From the NCBI GenBank assembly GCA_019693395.1, contig JAAMXP010001293.1, positions 8,209 to 24,049 on the forward strand: a stretch of 15,841 bases of DNA, read 5' to 3'. The translations under genes and the position numbers were made by a program. The stretch comes from Ettlia oleoabundans. Its lineage: Eukaryota > Chlorophyta > Chlorophyceae > Chlamydomonadales. Each line of letters opens with the position of its first letter. Position 1 is the stretch's first letter. Below are positions 1 to 9,153 of the stretch, piece by piece. The notes below the pieces were generated by a model, which made no database searches, was not told the DNA's origin, and saw only the letters and a program-made list of their open reading frames with translations.

Positions 1-74
1 CCTTCCTCTCAGTCACCTGACCATTCACCTGCCTGCTTGCCTGCCTGTCCCGCCCCGCCCACTTGCCCATACAG

Positions 75-2611
75 GTGGAGATTCTTGAAGAGACTGATGG
101 GTGGATGCTGGTTCGAGACCCCAGCGGGCGCGAGGGGCTGGTGCCCACCTCATACCTCCAGCTGGACGCGCTGTACCAGCAGGCAAGCACAGCACAGCAC
201 ATCATGCATAGCATAGTCGGCAAGACAGATGAAAGCAAAGCGTAGCACAGCATAAACCAGCGTTGTGGTGTGTAGCATATCCATGTCAGATATGTCATAC
301 GTCAGGCCAAAAGGATAATGACTAAGTATACTAAAAAACCACAGCAGACCCTAGCTGCTCCTGGGGCATTGCTTGCCTATTCTGGATGTCCACCATGCCA
401 CCTCTAGCATTCCCATGCTGTCCTCCAGCACGACCTTGACGCCCAGTTGCTGACCTCAAATCACTGCTGTTGAGCTGGGTTTCTCTATCTCCTGTTGCAA
501 CCTGCAGAAGCTGCAATCTGCGGCGGAGGCGGAGGCTGCAGCAGCTGCCGCAGAATACCAGCGCAAGGCTGCGGGCACGCCGACACGTGCTCACCGTCGC
601 GGAGCGTCTGTGGACTGGGGGCAGCAGAGCAAGGAGGACCTGCTGGACAACATCTTCAGCTCTTTCCCAGGTACTACACTACACTGCTGTACCGCACCGC
701 TCTTTGTACTGCTCAGTGTGCTGCTGGCTGCCCGCCCTGTTAATCGTTTCAAGTTGGCCCAACCTGGGGCCAAGTCAGCTACTTGCTGCAAAGCGGTTAG
801 ATTGCTGAAGCGCCACCCACACTGTGTACTGTTTGTTGCACTGCCCTGCCTCTTCATGGGGTTGCGCAGTTGTGGGTGGGCCAAAGCCAGCAGCTGAGAT
901 CTTGCTGCGAGCGGCGTTTCTCTCTCTCGTCCCTCACTGTGGCAAGCAACGTTGGTTGTCATACTTTCCCTCCCCCTCCTGCCAACCCTGGCCCTGCAGC
1001 CAATCCCATGCCCTCGATGCCGGAGGAGCAGGCTGCAAGCTTTGGGGAGTCCGCCTCCTTCCTGGGCGGCGGTGGCGCCAGCAGCAGCACTACTTACACT
1101 GGCGCAAGCCCGGATAACGGCGCTGGCGGTTCCCTGACGCCTGTTGCGCGGCAGGACTCGTTTACCACTGCCACAAACCGCACAGGTGGGTGGGTGGCTG
1201 TATGCCAGAATGAGTTGAAGGATGATTGGGCTGAGGGCCGTGTGCGGGCTGGGTAGGTAGGAGGGGCGTGGGATGGGCACATATGTGGAGGCTAGCCAGC
1301 CATCGGCAAACTCAGAGAGTGTGAGGCTTTGCAATGCTTGCATCAAGCGCATCTAGACTCCTGCACTGTAGCCATTCAATGCAACCCTCTGCAAATCCCC
1401 TCTTCCCACCTGCACCCGCAGACTCCATGTGGGCTGCTCAGCCGTTGCGCCAGGACAGCCTTATGCGCTCCTCAGATCAGTACCAGGAAGCTGGGGGGGC
1501 ATCGCCGTCATATGGAGGAGTGGCCCGCCAGCAGCCGGTGGCAGGCTTGGCGCCCGGGTGAGCATCTCGCGCCGCTGCTGCTGGCCTAGTGTCCTGCTGC
1601 TGCAGCCAAGCTGCTGCTGTCCTGTTGCTCCTCGTTCTTCCGGGGCGCCTATCGTCGATCTGCACCTACTCGCTTTACCTACTCCCTGCTGTCATGTTAC
1701 TGCCTGGTCGCTCTGCAGCCTGGCCATCGGCTCATGTGTCTGGAATCGAAGGGTGCCGGGGCTTGCTTCTGCCACAAACAGCATAACGCATGCTTAGCCC
1801 AGCTATGTTTGCTGTGCCGGGCTGGCTGTTCGTCCCTCAGTCACTGGTATCTCATGGCCGGTCCTTGTCTGCGTGCAGTCCTGGGCACCGCCGCACCCCA
1901 AGTGCCACCTCCTCACACCGCCGCACCCTCAGCGCAGCCAGCAGCGGCGGGGTTGGTGGCGGCAGCACCGTGGATGCTTTTGACCCAGGGTCAATGCCCA
2001 ACACGCCCAGCCGTGTGGAAGGGCCGGAGCGCAGCATAGTGGCAGGTGGGTACGGGGGCACAGGGCAAGAGACACTTGAGATTATCAGAGGGTGGGCTGA
2101 GCTTGCAGGAAAGGCAAGGTGGCAAATGCGTCAAGCAGGGGTATGCCCCCTGCGCATGCAGCTTCCCTTGCGCCTTTCTGCCTGCCGGCCGCTTCGTGCA
2201 ATGCCCGCCACACGCCTGATGTGGCTTGCTCCCATGCCATACTCCGGCTGGCTCTGCATTCAACCTACTTCTTGCTCTCTTCCAGCACCCCATCGGCGTC
2301 TGGTGTTCCTGTTCCCCCCGGTGCTGCACAGCCACACCAACCCACTTGTAGTCCTACGCGCTATCACACTCCAGCCATCTTGAATGAAGCACAACAATTC
2401 ACATGAAGAGGGACAGCACTCTAATGGAGTTTCATTTTAAGCTATATCTTGCACATATGCAGGGTTTGTGGGTGAATTAGAAGGTGAGCTCACCGTGGAG
2501 CCGGGTGAGCGGGTCAAGGTGCACAGCGAAGTGGATGGGTGGGCTCGCATCATACGACTCACAGACAACAGGACGGGCCTGGTGCCCTCCTGGGCTGTCG
2601 GCAGCGACTGA
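75..2611 (+). CDS. SH3-domain adaptor protein, C-terminal part (5' end outside window)
   Basis: Six exons join in phase: 75-182, 508-670, 1000-1185, 1422-1557, 1879-2045 and 2463-2611 (TGA). They give the last 302 residues; bases 1-74 are the end of an intron. The first exon is the second half of an SH3 domain (EETDGW, GREGLVPTSYLQL). The last exon, with one preceding residue, is a second SH3 (GELTVEPGERVKV, DGWARI, GLVPSWAV) that ends the protein. Between them is about 200 residues of low-complexity linker: an Ala/Glu-rich likely helix (about residues 37-56), then Ser/Gly/Pro-rich sequence. SH3 domains bind proline-rich peptides, usually linking membranes, actin and endocytosis. Two C-terminal SH3 domains would suit an F-BAR-type adaptor, but no BAR domain is visible, so this is inference. 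The first intron (183-507) appears to use a GC donor. SH3 identity is firm; the subfamily is unknown. Confidence 0.85.
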
Positions 2612-2855
2612 CTGACACTGGCGTATCCTGACTCTCTGCCAGCTGGGCTGTCCAAGCTCTACCCCAGCAGGCCCGCCACTTTGCTGTGTGTGTGGCGCCC
2701 TGCGTCGCGCATATGCGATGTTGCCCGTGTCATTTGAATCACCTTGACAGTGGCACCCTGTACCGGTCAATTGTAGCGGTGGAATGTCAATAGGAGCCCA
2801 ATGCACTTTGAGACGCTTCTTGTGGTACCCAAGCCAGGTGGGATTGCATCGTCCA

Positions 2856-2879
2856 TTCCTGGGATTGTTCCTGGGATTG
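2856..2879 (+). repeat. 12-bp tandem duplication in 3' UTR
   Basis: Two exact adjacent copies of TTCCTGGGATTG lie in the presumed 3' UTR of the SH3 gene, about 30 bases before the TGTAA signal. It is probably a replication-slippage product. No function can be read from it. Confidence 0.85.
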
Positions 2880-2910
2880 ACACAAGAAGACAGCAAAGCA
2901 GGTTGGACAG

Positions 2911-2915
2911 TGTAA
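2911..2915 (+). terminator. TGTAA poly(A) signal of the SH3 gene
   Basis: TGTAA lies 300 bases after the stop codon at 2609-2611. This pentamer is the usual polyadenylation signal of green algae, with cleavage typically 10-20 bases downstream, so the transcript would end near 2930. The motif is seen; its use is inferred. Confidence 0.6.
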
Positions 2916-3560
2916 GCATAGCAACAAACATAGTTGCATTGTGTGCCTGCTTAATTGCGTTCGACAAAGCACTCATGTTTCCCAAAGGAGTAGCTTGTCA
3001 AAGACTGGTAGGATCAAGCCTGTCCTTCATCAAGTCGTACGGTGGCGCCACCACCGCCACCATACACCAGGCTCAAATGCCATCAGACAAGCGATGCTTT
3101 TAGCGTGAGATCAGCTTTGTCTAGCGGTGCGGAATCGACTCAATGCCAAGCTGCTGCGTGGCACTGTCGACCCAGGCTAGGCGTCCAACTGTGTGGGGAG
3201 GGTGTGACAGGCCTGGTGGCCCAGCGCGCCGCCAGCCTGTCGCCGCATCTGCCCCCCAAGTCACCCACGTGTGTCAACCTTCTTCTTCTTCTTTACATCG
3301 AGCGATACTCTTTGCATCTGGCTGCTCTTTGTGCCGCTGTTGAACTTTCGGCGGGTTGGCTGGCGGCCCGTCGGGACGGGCCGTTCTATTGTTGTTGAGC
3401 AGCGCTGCGCAAAGGTGTTCAGCGGCGTACTCGCTCGCTTGCCTGTCAGTCTGCAACAGCAGCGGTGGGCCTCTGCGCCGGAGGGCAGCCTGCGGCAGCT
3501 TTTGTTGCATTTGCAGGGGCAAACTCCGGTTGTTGTTTGCTCACATCAGGAGTTCTCACT

Positions 3561-3674
3561 GTGAGTTTCAGCTGCACAGTAAATTCGTGGCTATGCACAG
3601 CTGCTGCTCTCCATGCCATGCCACCAGCGTCCCGCATACCCAACTGATTGCATCCCCCTGCTAACTGAGTGCAG
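3561..3674 (+). other. Putative 5' UTR intron of the SDR gene
   Basis: A consensus donor (GTGAGT at 3561) and an acceptor (GAGTGCAG ending at 3674) preceded by a branch-point-like CTAAC bound a 114-base intron just before the start codon. Its removal would delete the ATG at 3613, which is in frame and upstream of the chosen start, leaving ATG 3703 in context GCCGCCATGA. The frame upstream of the donor is open back to a TGA near 3206 but contains no ATG, so an N-terminal extension is unlikely. This is inferred from splice consensus only. Confidence 0.45.
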
Positions 3675-3702
3675 GAAGCACCAAGCTCAACAGTCTGCCG
3701 CC

Positions 3703-4913
3703 ATGAAGCTCACCTCGCACATTTTCCTGGACCTTCTGGGAGTCGGGGAGCTTATCGAAAACATCTCCACTGTGCTAAAGGATAGGCTAGGCCTGAACAG
3801 GCGCATAAGCGGCGCTGAGCTGGTGGGGAAGGTGCGTGGGTACATCCTACACTTGCCGGCTTGTTACAAGCTTACTCCCTCTGCTGCAACGCCGCAGCGA
3901 AGTGATGATCTGGGTTTGCCATGCCATCACTTTACCTCGTGCAGACAGCGATAATAACGGGCGGCAATGCGGGCGTTGGGCTTGCAACCGCCGAGGCGCT
4001 GGTTCAGCGGGGAGCCCACGTGGTGCTGGCCTGCCGATCAGCGGAGCGCGGCGAGGCTGCCGCTGCACAGCTGATCGCCAGCAGCTCCAGCAGGAGCGGT
4101 GAGGATCGCAGCACCGGCGGCGACGGCACAGGTGCAAGCTTGCTGGGATCACAATCTCCACAACGGCCTTCACCCCGGGTTGAGGTTGAGCTTGTAGATC
4201 TTGCCTCCCTGGCTAGCGTGCGGCAGTTTGTGGCGCGGTGGGCCGCCAGTGGGCGGCAGCTGGATCTAATCATCTGCAATGCGGGCATCATGTGTCCTCC
4301 AGAGCGGCTGGAGACACCCGACGGCTTTGAGCTGCAGTTCCAGGTGGGGGTCCTTGTATTGGGTTGCAAATAAGGGCAGCTAGGGCATTAACACCTAAGG
4401 GGCACATAACAGGAAAGGCGTTGAGGCACAGATGTGGTGCAAGAGGTGCAACTGTGTGTTGTTTGTCTGCCAGGGGCCGACTTGCCAAGCGAGCGTCAGC
4501 ACTGCAATGCACTGTCGCCTCTGGCTTTGTGCTACATGAACCGCTGAGCCTCCTTCACCTGCGTGCAACGCTACCCGCCTTGCTGTGCTTGCCTGTCTGC
4601 CCCTGCAGAGCAACTACCTCTCCCATTTTTTGCTGGCCAACGCTCTGGTGCGGCACCAGCAGAGGCAACGGCAGCGAAAGGTGCACAAGCAGGGCCAGAA
4701 AGGAAGCACAAGCCAGCCGCTGCGGGTGCTGTTCCTCACCTCCATGACCCACTTTGGTGCTGACCTGGCAAGTGAGGCTAAGCTGGCAGATGTACCGTAC
4801 TGCCGGAAGCAGTGGCACTCCTTCCAGGCGTACTGCAACAGCAAGATGTGCGCGCTGCTGGCGGCTAAGCATGTAGACCGTTTGTTTGCCAGGTAGGCAG
4901 GGCGGCAGATGTA

Positions 4914-4946
<33 letters not shown>

Positions 4947-5681
4947 ATGGATGGATGGATGGATGGCCGGAGGGGTGAGGCGGGGCCGAAAGGTTGGATT
5001 GAAAACTAAACATATGGAATCAGAGCCATAATAGAATAGGGTTTCTCAGCTGTGGAGCCCTGCCATCCTGCAGGGACGCGCAGCATGCTGCCATCAACGA
5101 CAGCAGTGCCACCAGCGGCGCAGCTGCTGAGCGTGACGCGGCTGTGGCGGTGCACCCAGGGCTGGTGGACACGTACCTGGCCCGCAACTACTTCAAGCAG
5201 ACAGTGCCCAGCGTGCTGCGCCCACTCACCGACCCCTTTTTTGAGCACCTTTTCTGCCCCTACCTGCTGAGAAGGTGAGGCAATGCTGCACGGCATAGCT
5301 GGGTTGATGGGCCAGCGAGCATGAAAGGTTCTTGCTTAACAACTAAACCTGTGCATCAGTCTGGACACATGGTGTACATTGGTGCAAGCGAATGCAAATG
5401 ACGAAGTTCAACCCACCCACCCATTTCCCGACCCACCACCACTGCTGACGACCCCAGTCTGTCTGTGTCTGCACATCCCTCCCTGCAGCCCCGAGGCTGC
5501 GGCGCAGACAGTCCTGTATGCCGCTACCGCACCTGCAAGCAAGGTGGGCGGGCACTACTGCGGTACAGCACCGCATGTCAGTCGCCACTCTGCCGCTGCC
5601 AATGATCCGGCATTAGCGCAGCGGGTGTGGGATCTCAGCGCGCACCTATGCAAGCTGGGCCCTGAAGAACAGCTGGCATGA
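3703..5681 (+). CDS. Short-chain dehydrogenase/reductase (RDH/WWOX/DHRSX-like)
   Basis: Five exons (3703-3831, 3945-4343, 4609-4892, 5074-5274, 5489-5681) keep phase and give 401 aa. It is a classical Rossmann-fold SDR using NAD(P)(H). Visible motifs: cofactor loop TGGNAGVG (residues 48-55), VDLASL with Asp128, CNAG (154-157), and the catalytic tetrad Asn178, Ser221, Tyr251, Lys255 (YCNSK). VHPGLVDT follows, and the C-terminus has a long helical tail ([16 protein letters not shown]). The DGFELQF...NYLSHFLL pattern is typical of the retinol-dehydrogenase, WWOX and DHRSX group, which reduce or oxidise lipid-like alcohols or aldehydes; the substrate here is unknown. It exceeds the usual 300-330 aa because of polar insertions near residues 87-121 and 191-213. 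Exon 1 adds a 43-residue N-terminus. The SDR call is firm; the subfamily is not. Confidence 0.92.
4921..4966 (+). repeat. (GGAT)11 microsatellite in SDR intron 3
   Basis: Eleven uninterrupted GGAT units plus GG lie 28 bases after the donor of the third coding intron (4893-5073). It is a likely length-polymorphic locus. It is intronic, so length change should not alter the protein. Confidence 0.97.
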
Positions 5682-6308
5682 TAGTAACAGCCACGTTCCT
5701 TGGTCTGGACAAGTAGAGGATATGTAGAGACAGCTACGTCTCAGCCGCGGCTTGACGCTTACAGTTCGAGTGATATTACAAATTATATGAATTGGGTCGC
5801 TAATCCAGTTTGTACAATAAGTTGAGATGACTTTCAACAGACATAAAATATAAGACCGGGTCATGCCAGCAGATGCGCAGCATTCCCTGCACACAGCAGC
5901 TGTGTTAAATACATGTTGAACAGTGTTGGATCCAAGAAGGAACAAGTTTGCCAGTGCTGTTAGGGTCGGCAAACCGCAGTTGCAGTGTTGCTGGGGATGC
6001 ACATTGTAGCGGCACAACCAGTTGATATCACATCAGTGTCAAGCGCAGGTCATGCATATGGGTCATTAAATGGAGGCATGCCAGGCAATGCTGCAAATAT
6101 GCATGCGTCTAATAAAAGTTGATAGATGCGCGTTGCGGTGTACACAAAACAGTAGCTGCAAGCGGGAGGATGCACCAGACTATTTGGCTGCCAATGGACT
6201 GCGATGTGTTGGCTAAAGTGGGGCCTTATGGACACAGCAGCGGAGTTTGCCAGTCCCAAGTCCCGTGCAGCCAACCGGCCAGCCAAGCAGTCGGCCAGCA
6301 TGTAGACT
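5682..6308. other. Convergent 3' region between SDR (+) and P4H (-)
   Basis: The 627 bases between the two stop codons contain no supportable gene and must hold both 3' UTRs. The tract near 5760-5870 is noticeably more AT-rich than the coding DNA. No TGTAA is present on the plus strand in this interval, so the SDR poly(A) signal is not identified; a TGTAG at about 5720 is a possible variant. Confidence 0.6.
5759..5780 (-). terminator. Paired TGTAA poly(A) signals for the P4H gene
   Basis: Read on the minus strand, TGTAA occurs twice, at 5776-5780 and 5759-5763. No other copy lies between here and the P4H stop codon at 6309-6311. If used, they give the P4H transcript a 3' UTR of roughly 550 bases reaching almost to the stop codon of the convergent SDR gene (5681). 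The motifs are seen; their use is inferred. Confidence 0.45.
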
Positions 6309-9153
6309 TCACTGCTGGGTGTGACTCTGCTCCGCGGCTGTGTAGATCTCCAAGCAAGCATCGCACGACTGCAAAGATGTGGCAGCGCAGGCAACAACTA
6401 TTTGAATCCCTTGGCAGCAATTGCGGCAGTGAATGGCACGGTGCTTGTAGGGTGCATGATGCAGCACCCACGAAGGGATCCAGCAGCAATGATGCCCATT
6501 GAACAGCCCAGCCAAGAACAGTAAATGTCAGCCTACGCTCACCTTGACACAGCTGCCAGGCATGTCACGAGTCCCGACCATGAAAAGCCTGTTGTTCTCA
6601 CACTCGCCTGTGGAACATCAGTGGCAGCAGCAGGGCAGTTGGGGGGCAATGTGCTGGTTCAGTCGCAGGAAAGAACAGGCAGGTAGGCACCCCAGCAACC
6701 CTGGGTATGCAGCATGCAGGTAATGCCATGCACGAGTGCAGAGGGATGTACGTGCCCCACAACCACGGCACCGGCTGCCGTTTGCGGACGCCCCACGTAA
6801 CAAGGTGGTGCCACCCAGCGCCAAGCCACGCCACACGCGCCGCCCCCGCCACTGTGCTCACCATTTGCGGCCCATTGCTCGCAGTCCTCACTCGTATCCT
6901 CACAGCCCAGCACGTTACCGACCTTCTGCGGGTGCTGCTGTACCGGCACAGGCGCCTCGTCACCCATCGCATAGTGCCCCACCTGCAGGAAGGATGTAAG
7001 AGACAACAAGCGGCAGCATTTGGAGGCCTTCTTCTCGCAGCCCCCGGCTGCAACCAAGCTGTTTTGTTGCTGCGCCAGCCAAACTGTGTCCACCTGCAAC
7101 TGTCAGCTGGTCGGCAGGCAGGCGCAGGCAAGGTGGAAGCAACCCCAGGCAAGCCCTGCAGCAGCCATGCTTGGCTCACATGGATCCACTTGGGGGCCGA
7201 CCACTTCTCCCCCTTGAGCACAGGGCAGGCGGCGTGCAGGGAGCGGCGCTCCAGGTCGCCGCTGGGCTTGATGGAGTGGAACAGCACGGCGGATCCCTTG
7301 CGTGGCTTAGCGGCCAGGTGGTGGCGTGCACACTCCGAAAAGTCGGGCCCGTTGTCGCCGCCGGGCGCCGGGATGTTGGGGAACACTGCATCGGCAGTGC
7401 ATCGGGTGGTTAGAACAGGTGGTAGCTAACAGTGATGGACCCAGTAATGCCTGGAAACTTGAGTCGAACGCTATGCACGTGATCATGCAAATCCCAGGAA
7501 TGTGGATAATAGTTTTTATGAGGCATGCCTCATTGGCAGAGCGCTTAGGTGAAGCTCCCAGGGCAGTGCAGGATGCAGCTAAGGAGAGGCGCACCTGTCT
7601 CGCCACCCTCCTCCACATCGTTCAGGTACATCAGCACGGTTGCGTAGCGGTTGCCGCCGTTGCTCTCGCCATTCTTGCGGTCAAAAAAGTAGTCCTGCAG
7701 GTTTGGGATGGAAGAGGGAAAAAGGAAACATGCGCAAGAATTCTTTGGGAAGGCAAAATGAACGAGCACCCATCGTGGAATGGAAGGAGTTGATGCCGCT
7801 GCGGTTCATAAGATATGTATGCTAACAGCCGGTTGACCACTCTGCTGGTTGCCCACTCCCTCAATTTGTGGTGCAGATATATACTCTGGCCTCCATGGTA
7901 CACTCACCCAATGTGCTGCAAAGGCAGGAAGGGAGGAAACCCCTGAATCAGGAAAATGATTAGAAACGCATGCGAACACTTGTGCTAACATGCCGGCTGG
8001 CATCAACATGCAGGCTGGCATCAACATGCAGGACGCAAGGGGGCTGGCAGGCAGACTGTCTGGTCTTGGGGCAGCCGACTCACCATCATACTTCTCCCCA
8101 CCGTGGTAGTTCTGCAGACCAGAGCAGAGGCAAGTGTCACAGGCACTTGATCGATGACTTTGCGCTTTGCTAAATGAAGAAGGTGCACCCCACTAATGGC
8201 AAGATGTGATGTGAATGTGGTGGGCCCGCAAGGCAGCCCTCGCTGTTTGAGACAGGCGCAGGGCTGCACCGTGAGCTCCTGAGCCCGGGCACACCCTCAC
8301 TACCAGGCTTCCCACTCACCAGCACTTGCAGGCCCTCGCCATTCCCCACGGGCATCAGGGTCCAGCGAGCAATCCTCTCCTCAATAGCGGTCACAGTCTC
8401 ATCGTGCCCCCGCTCAAGGAACATCCCCTTGCTGGTGCGGATATCAGAGATCTCAGAGCCGCCAGTTGCAGTGTCCACCACACCAGACCGCTCCAGGTGG
8501 GGACGTGCCAGGCTGATGATGTGGTCGCACTCCTCATCAGTTAGGAAGTTGCTGCGATCCGGGGATGGGCAAGAGATTGACTACTAAACGTGCCAGACTT
8601 GAGCAGGGCGTGGGGGTTGCAGGGTCGCAAAGTGTGAGTGAGTCAGGCGGAAGGCGGCAGATTGACAGCAGCAGGGTTTAATAGCATTCTGTATAGGGTT
8701 TGCTGGTGTGATCAGTTTTGAGCAGGCCGCCCTTTCCTTCAGGATTATGTTGTTTGGTTTGGTTGCTAGTCCTGCACAGGCACCGCGCCTTGCACACTCA
8801 TTTGCATCTACTCACTGGAACATGAATATGCGTGCGTCAGCATTCAGAACTTGCATCCATGGGCGCTTGCTAAGCTGCCCGGGGGAGGCAGAGTCTACAG
8901 TCAGTCGCAGGCGTAGCACAAGGGCGGTATTGGCGACGGCACTGGCGACGGCTACCATGGCAGTAGCATGTGGTCTGCCGGCGGCTTGAACCACGATGAA
9001 AAGACTCGTGCACCTCGCCATCGCGCACAAAGGCTCAAGCGCAGGAATTCATGAGCATCTTGTTGCAGTCCGGTGTGCAGTGTACGACGCACCTGGGATG
9101 CCGGATACACCCAAGAAAGGCAGTGTTAGCACAACAAAGGATATAAGCCTCAT
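6309..9153 (-). CDS. Prolyl 4-hydroxylase with C-terminal ShKT domain
   Basis: Ten minus-strand exons (9093-9153, 8816-8894, 8320-8551, 8084-8111, 7908-7915, 7595-7694, 7180-7385, 6862-6982, 6543-6607, 6309-6368) join in phase to 319 aa. It is an Fe(II)/2-oxoglutarate dioxygenase that makes 4-hydroxyproline, in plants and algae mostly in secreted hydroxyproline-rich cell-wall proteins. Residues 1-20 (MRLISFVVLTLPFLG...) look like a signal peptide or anchor. Family blocks: NFLTDEECDHII, SDIRTSKGMFLERG, PVGNGEGLQVL, LNDVEEGGETVFPN, GEKWSAPKWIH. Iron ligands are His135 and Asp137 (HWD) and His220; Lys230 should bind 2-oxoglutarate. A ShKT module with all six cysteines (265, 272, 281, 298, 302, 305) ends the protein, as in many plant P4Hs. 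The frame upstream of ATG 9153 is open, but starting there would bury the signal peptide. It shares its 5' intergenic region with COQ4. Confidence 0.95.
7996..8031 (+). repeat. 18-bp tandem duplication in P4H intron
   Basis: Two exact adjacent copies of GCTGGCATCAACATGCAG lie in the intron between the microexon (7908-7915) and the next exon upstream in the transcript (8084-8111). A partial copy, with AACATGC, precedes them. No function is evident. Confidence 0.9.

Larger units (their letters stand above)
2612..3702. other. Intergenic: SH3 3' UTR, SDR promoter and 5' UTR
   Basis: I see no gene here. The first 300 bases are the presumed 3' UTR of the SH3 gene. The remainder should hold the promoter and leader of the dehydrogenase. 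A short CTT run (about 3279-3293) is the only simple repeat. Open frames of about 60-118 codons occur in several frames but have no recognisable protein content and no coherent splicing. Confidence 0.6.

Noticed and set aside
591..1352. 253-codon minus-strand open frame
   Set aside because: It lies antisense to phase-consistent exons of the SH3 gene, has low-complexity content and no recognisable domain. It is a shadow frame of GC-rich DNA.
3613..3703. Upstream in-frame ATG (3613) as the start of the SDR
   Set aside because: It falls inside a likely leader intron (GTGAGT at 3561 to GCAG at 3674) and in poor context, whereas ATG 3703 has GCCGCC before it.
6598..7386. 262-codon minus-strand open frame
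   Set aside because: It is a composite: its first part is the genuine P4H exon 7180-7385, but it then reads on through the introns and passes the ShKT region in the wrong frame. The spliced model explains all family motifs.
6707..7429. 240-codon plus-strand open frame
   Set aside because: It is antisense to two P4H exons and the intron between them. Its residues do not resemble any family I know, and the other strand carries clear motifs.
8816..9021. P4H start at ATG 9021, giving an N-terminus MARCTSLFIVVQAAG...
   Set aside because: It was considered because the frame is open into exon 2. The model with exon 1 at 9093-9153 gives a typical signal peptide and a phase-matched GTGCGT...TGTAG intron, which I find more convincing.
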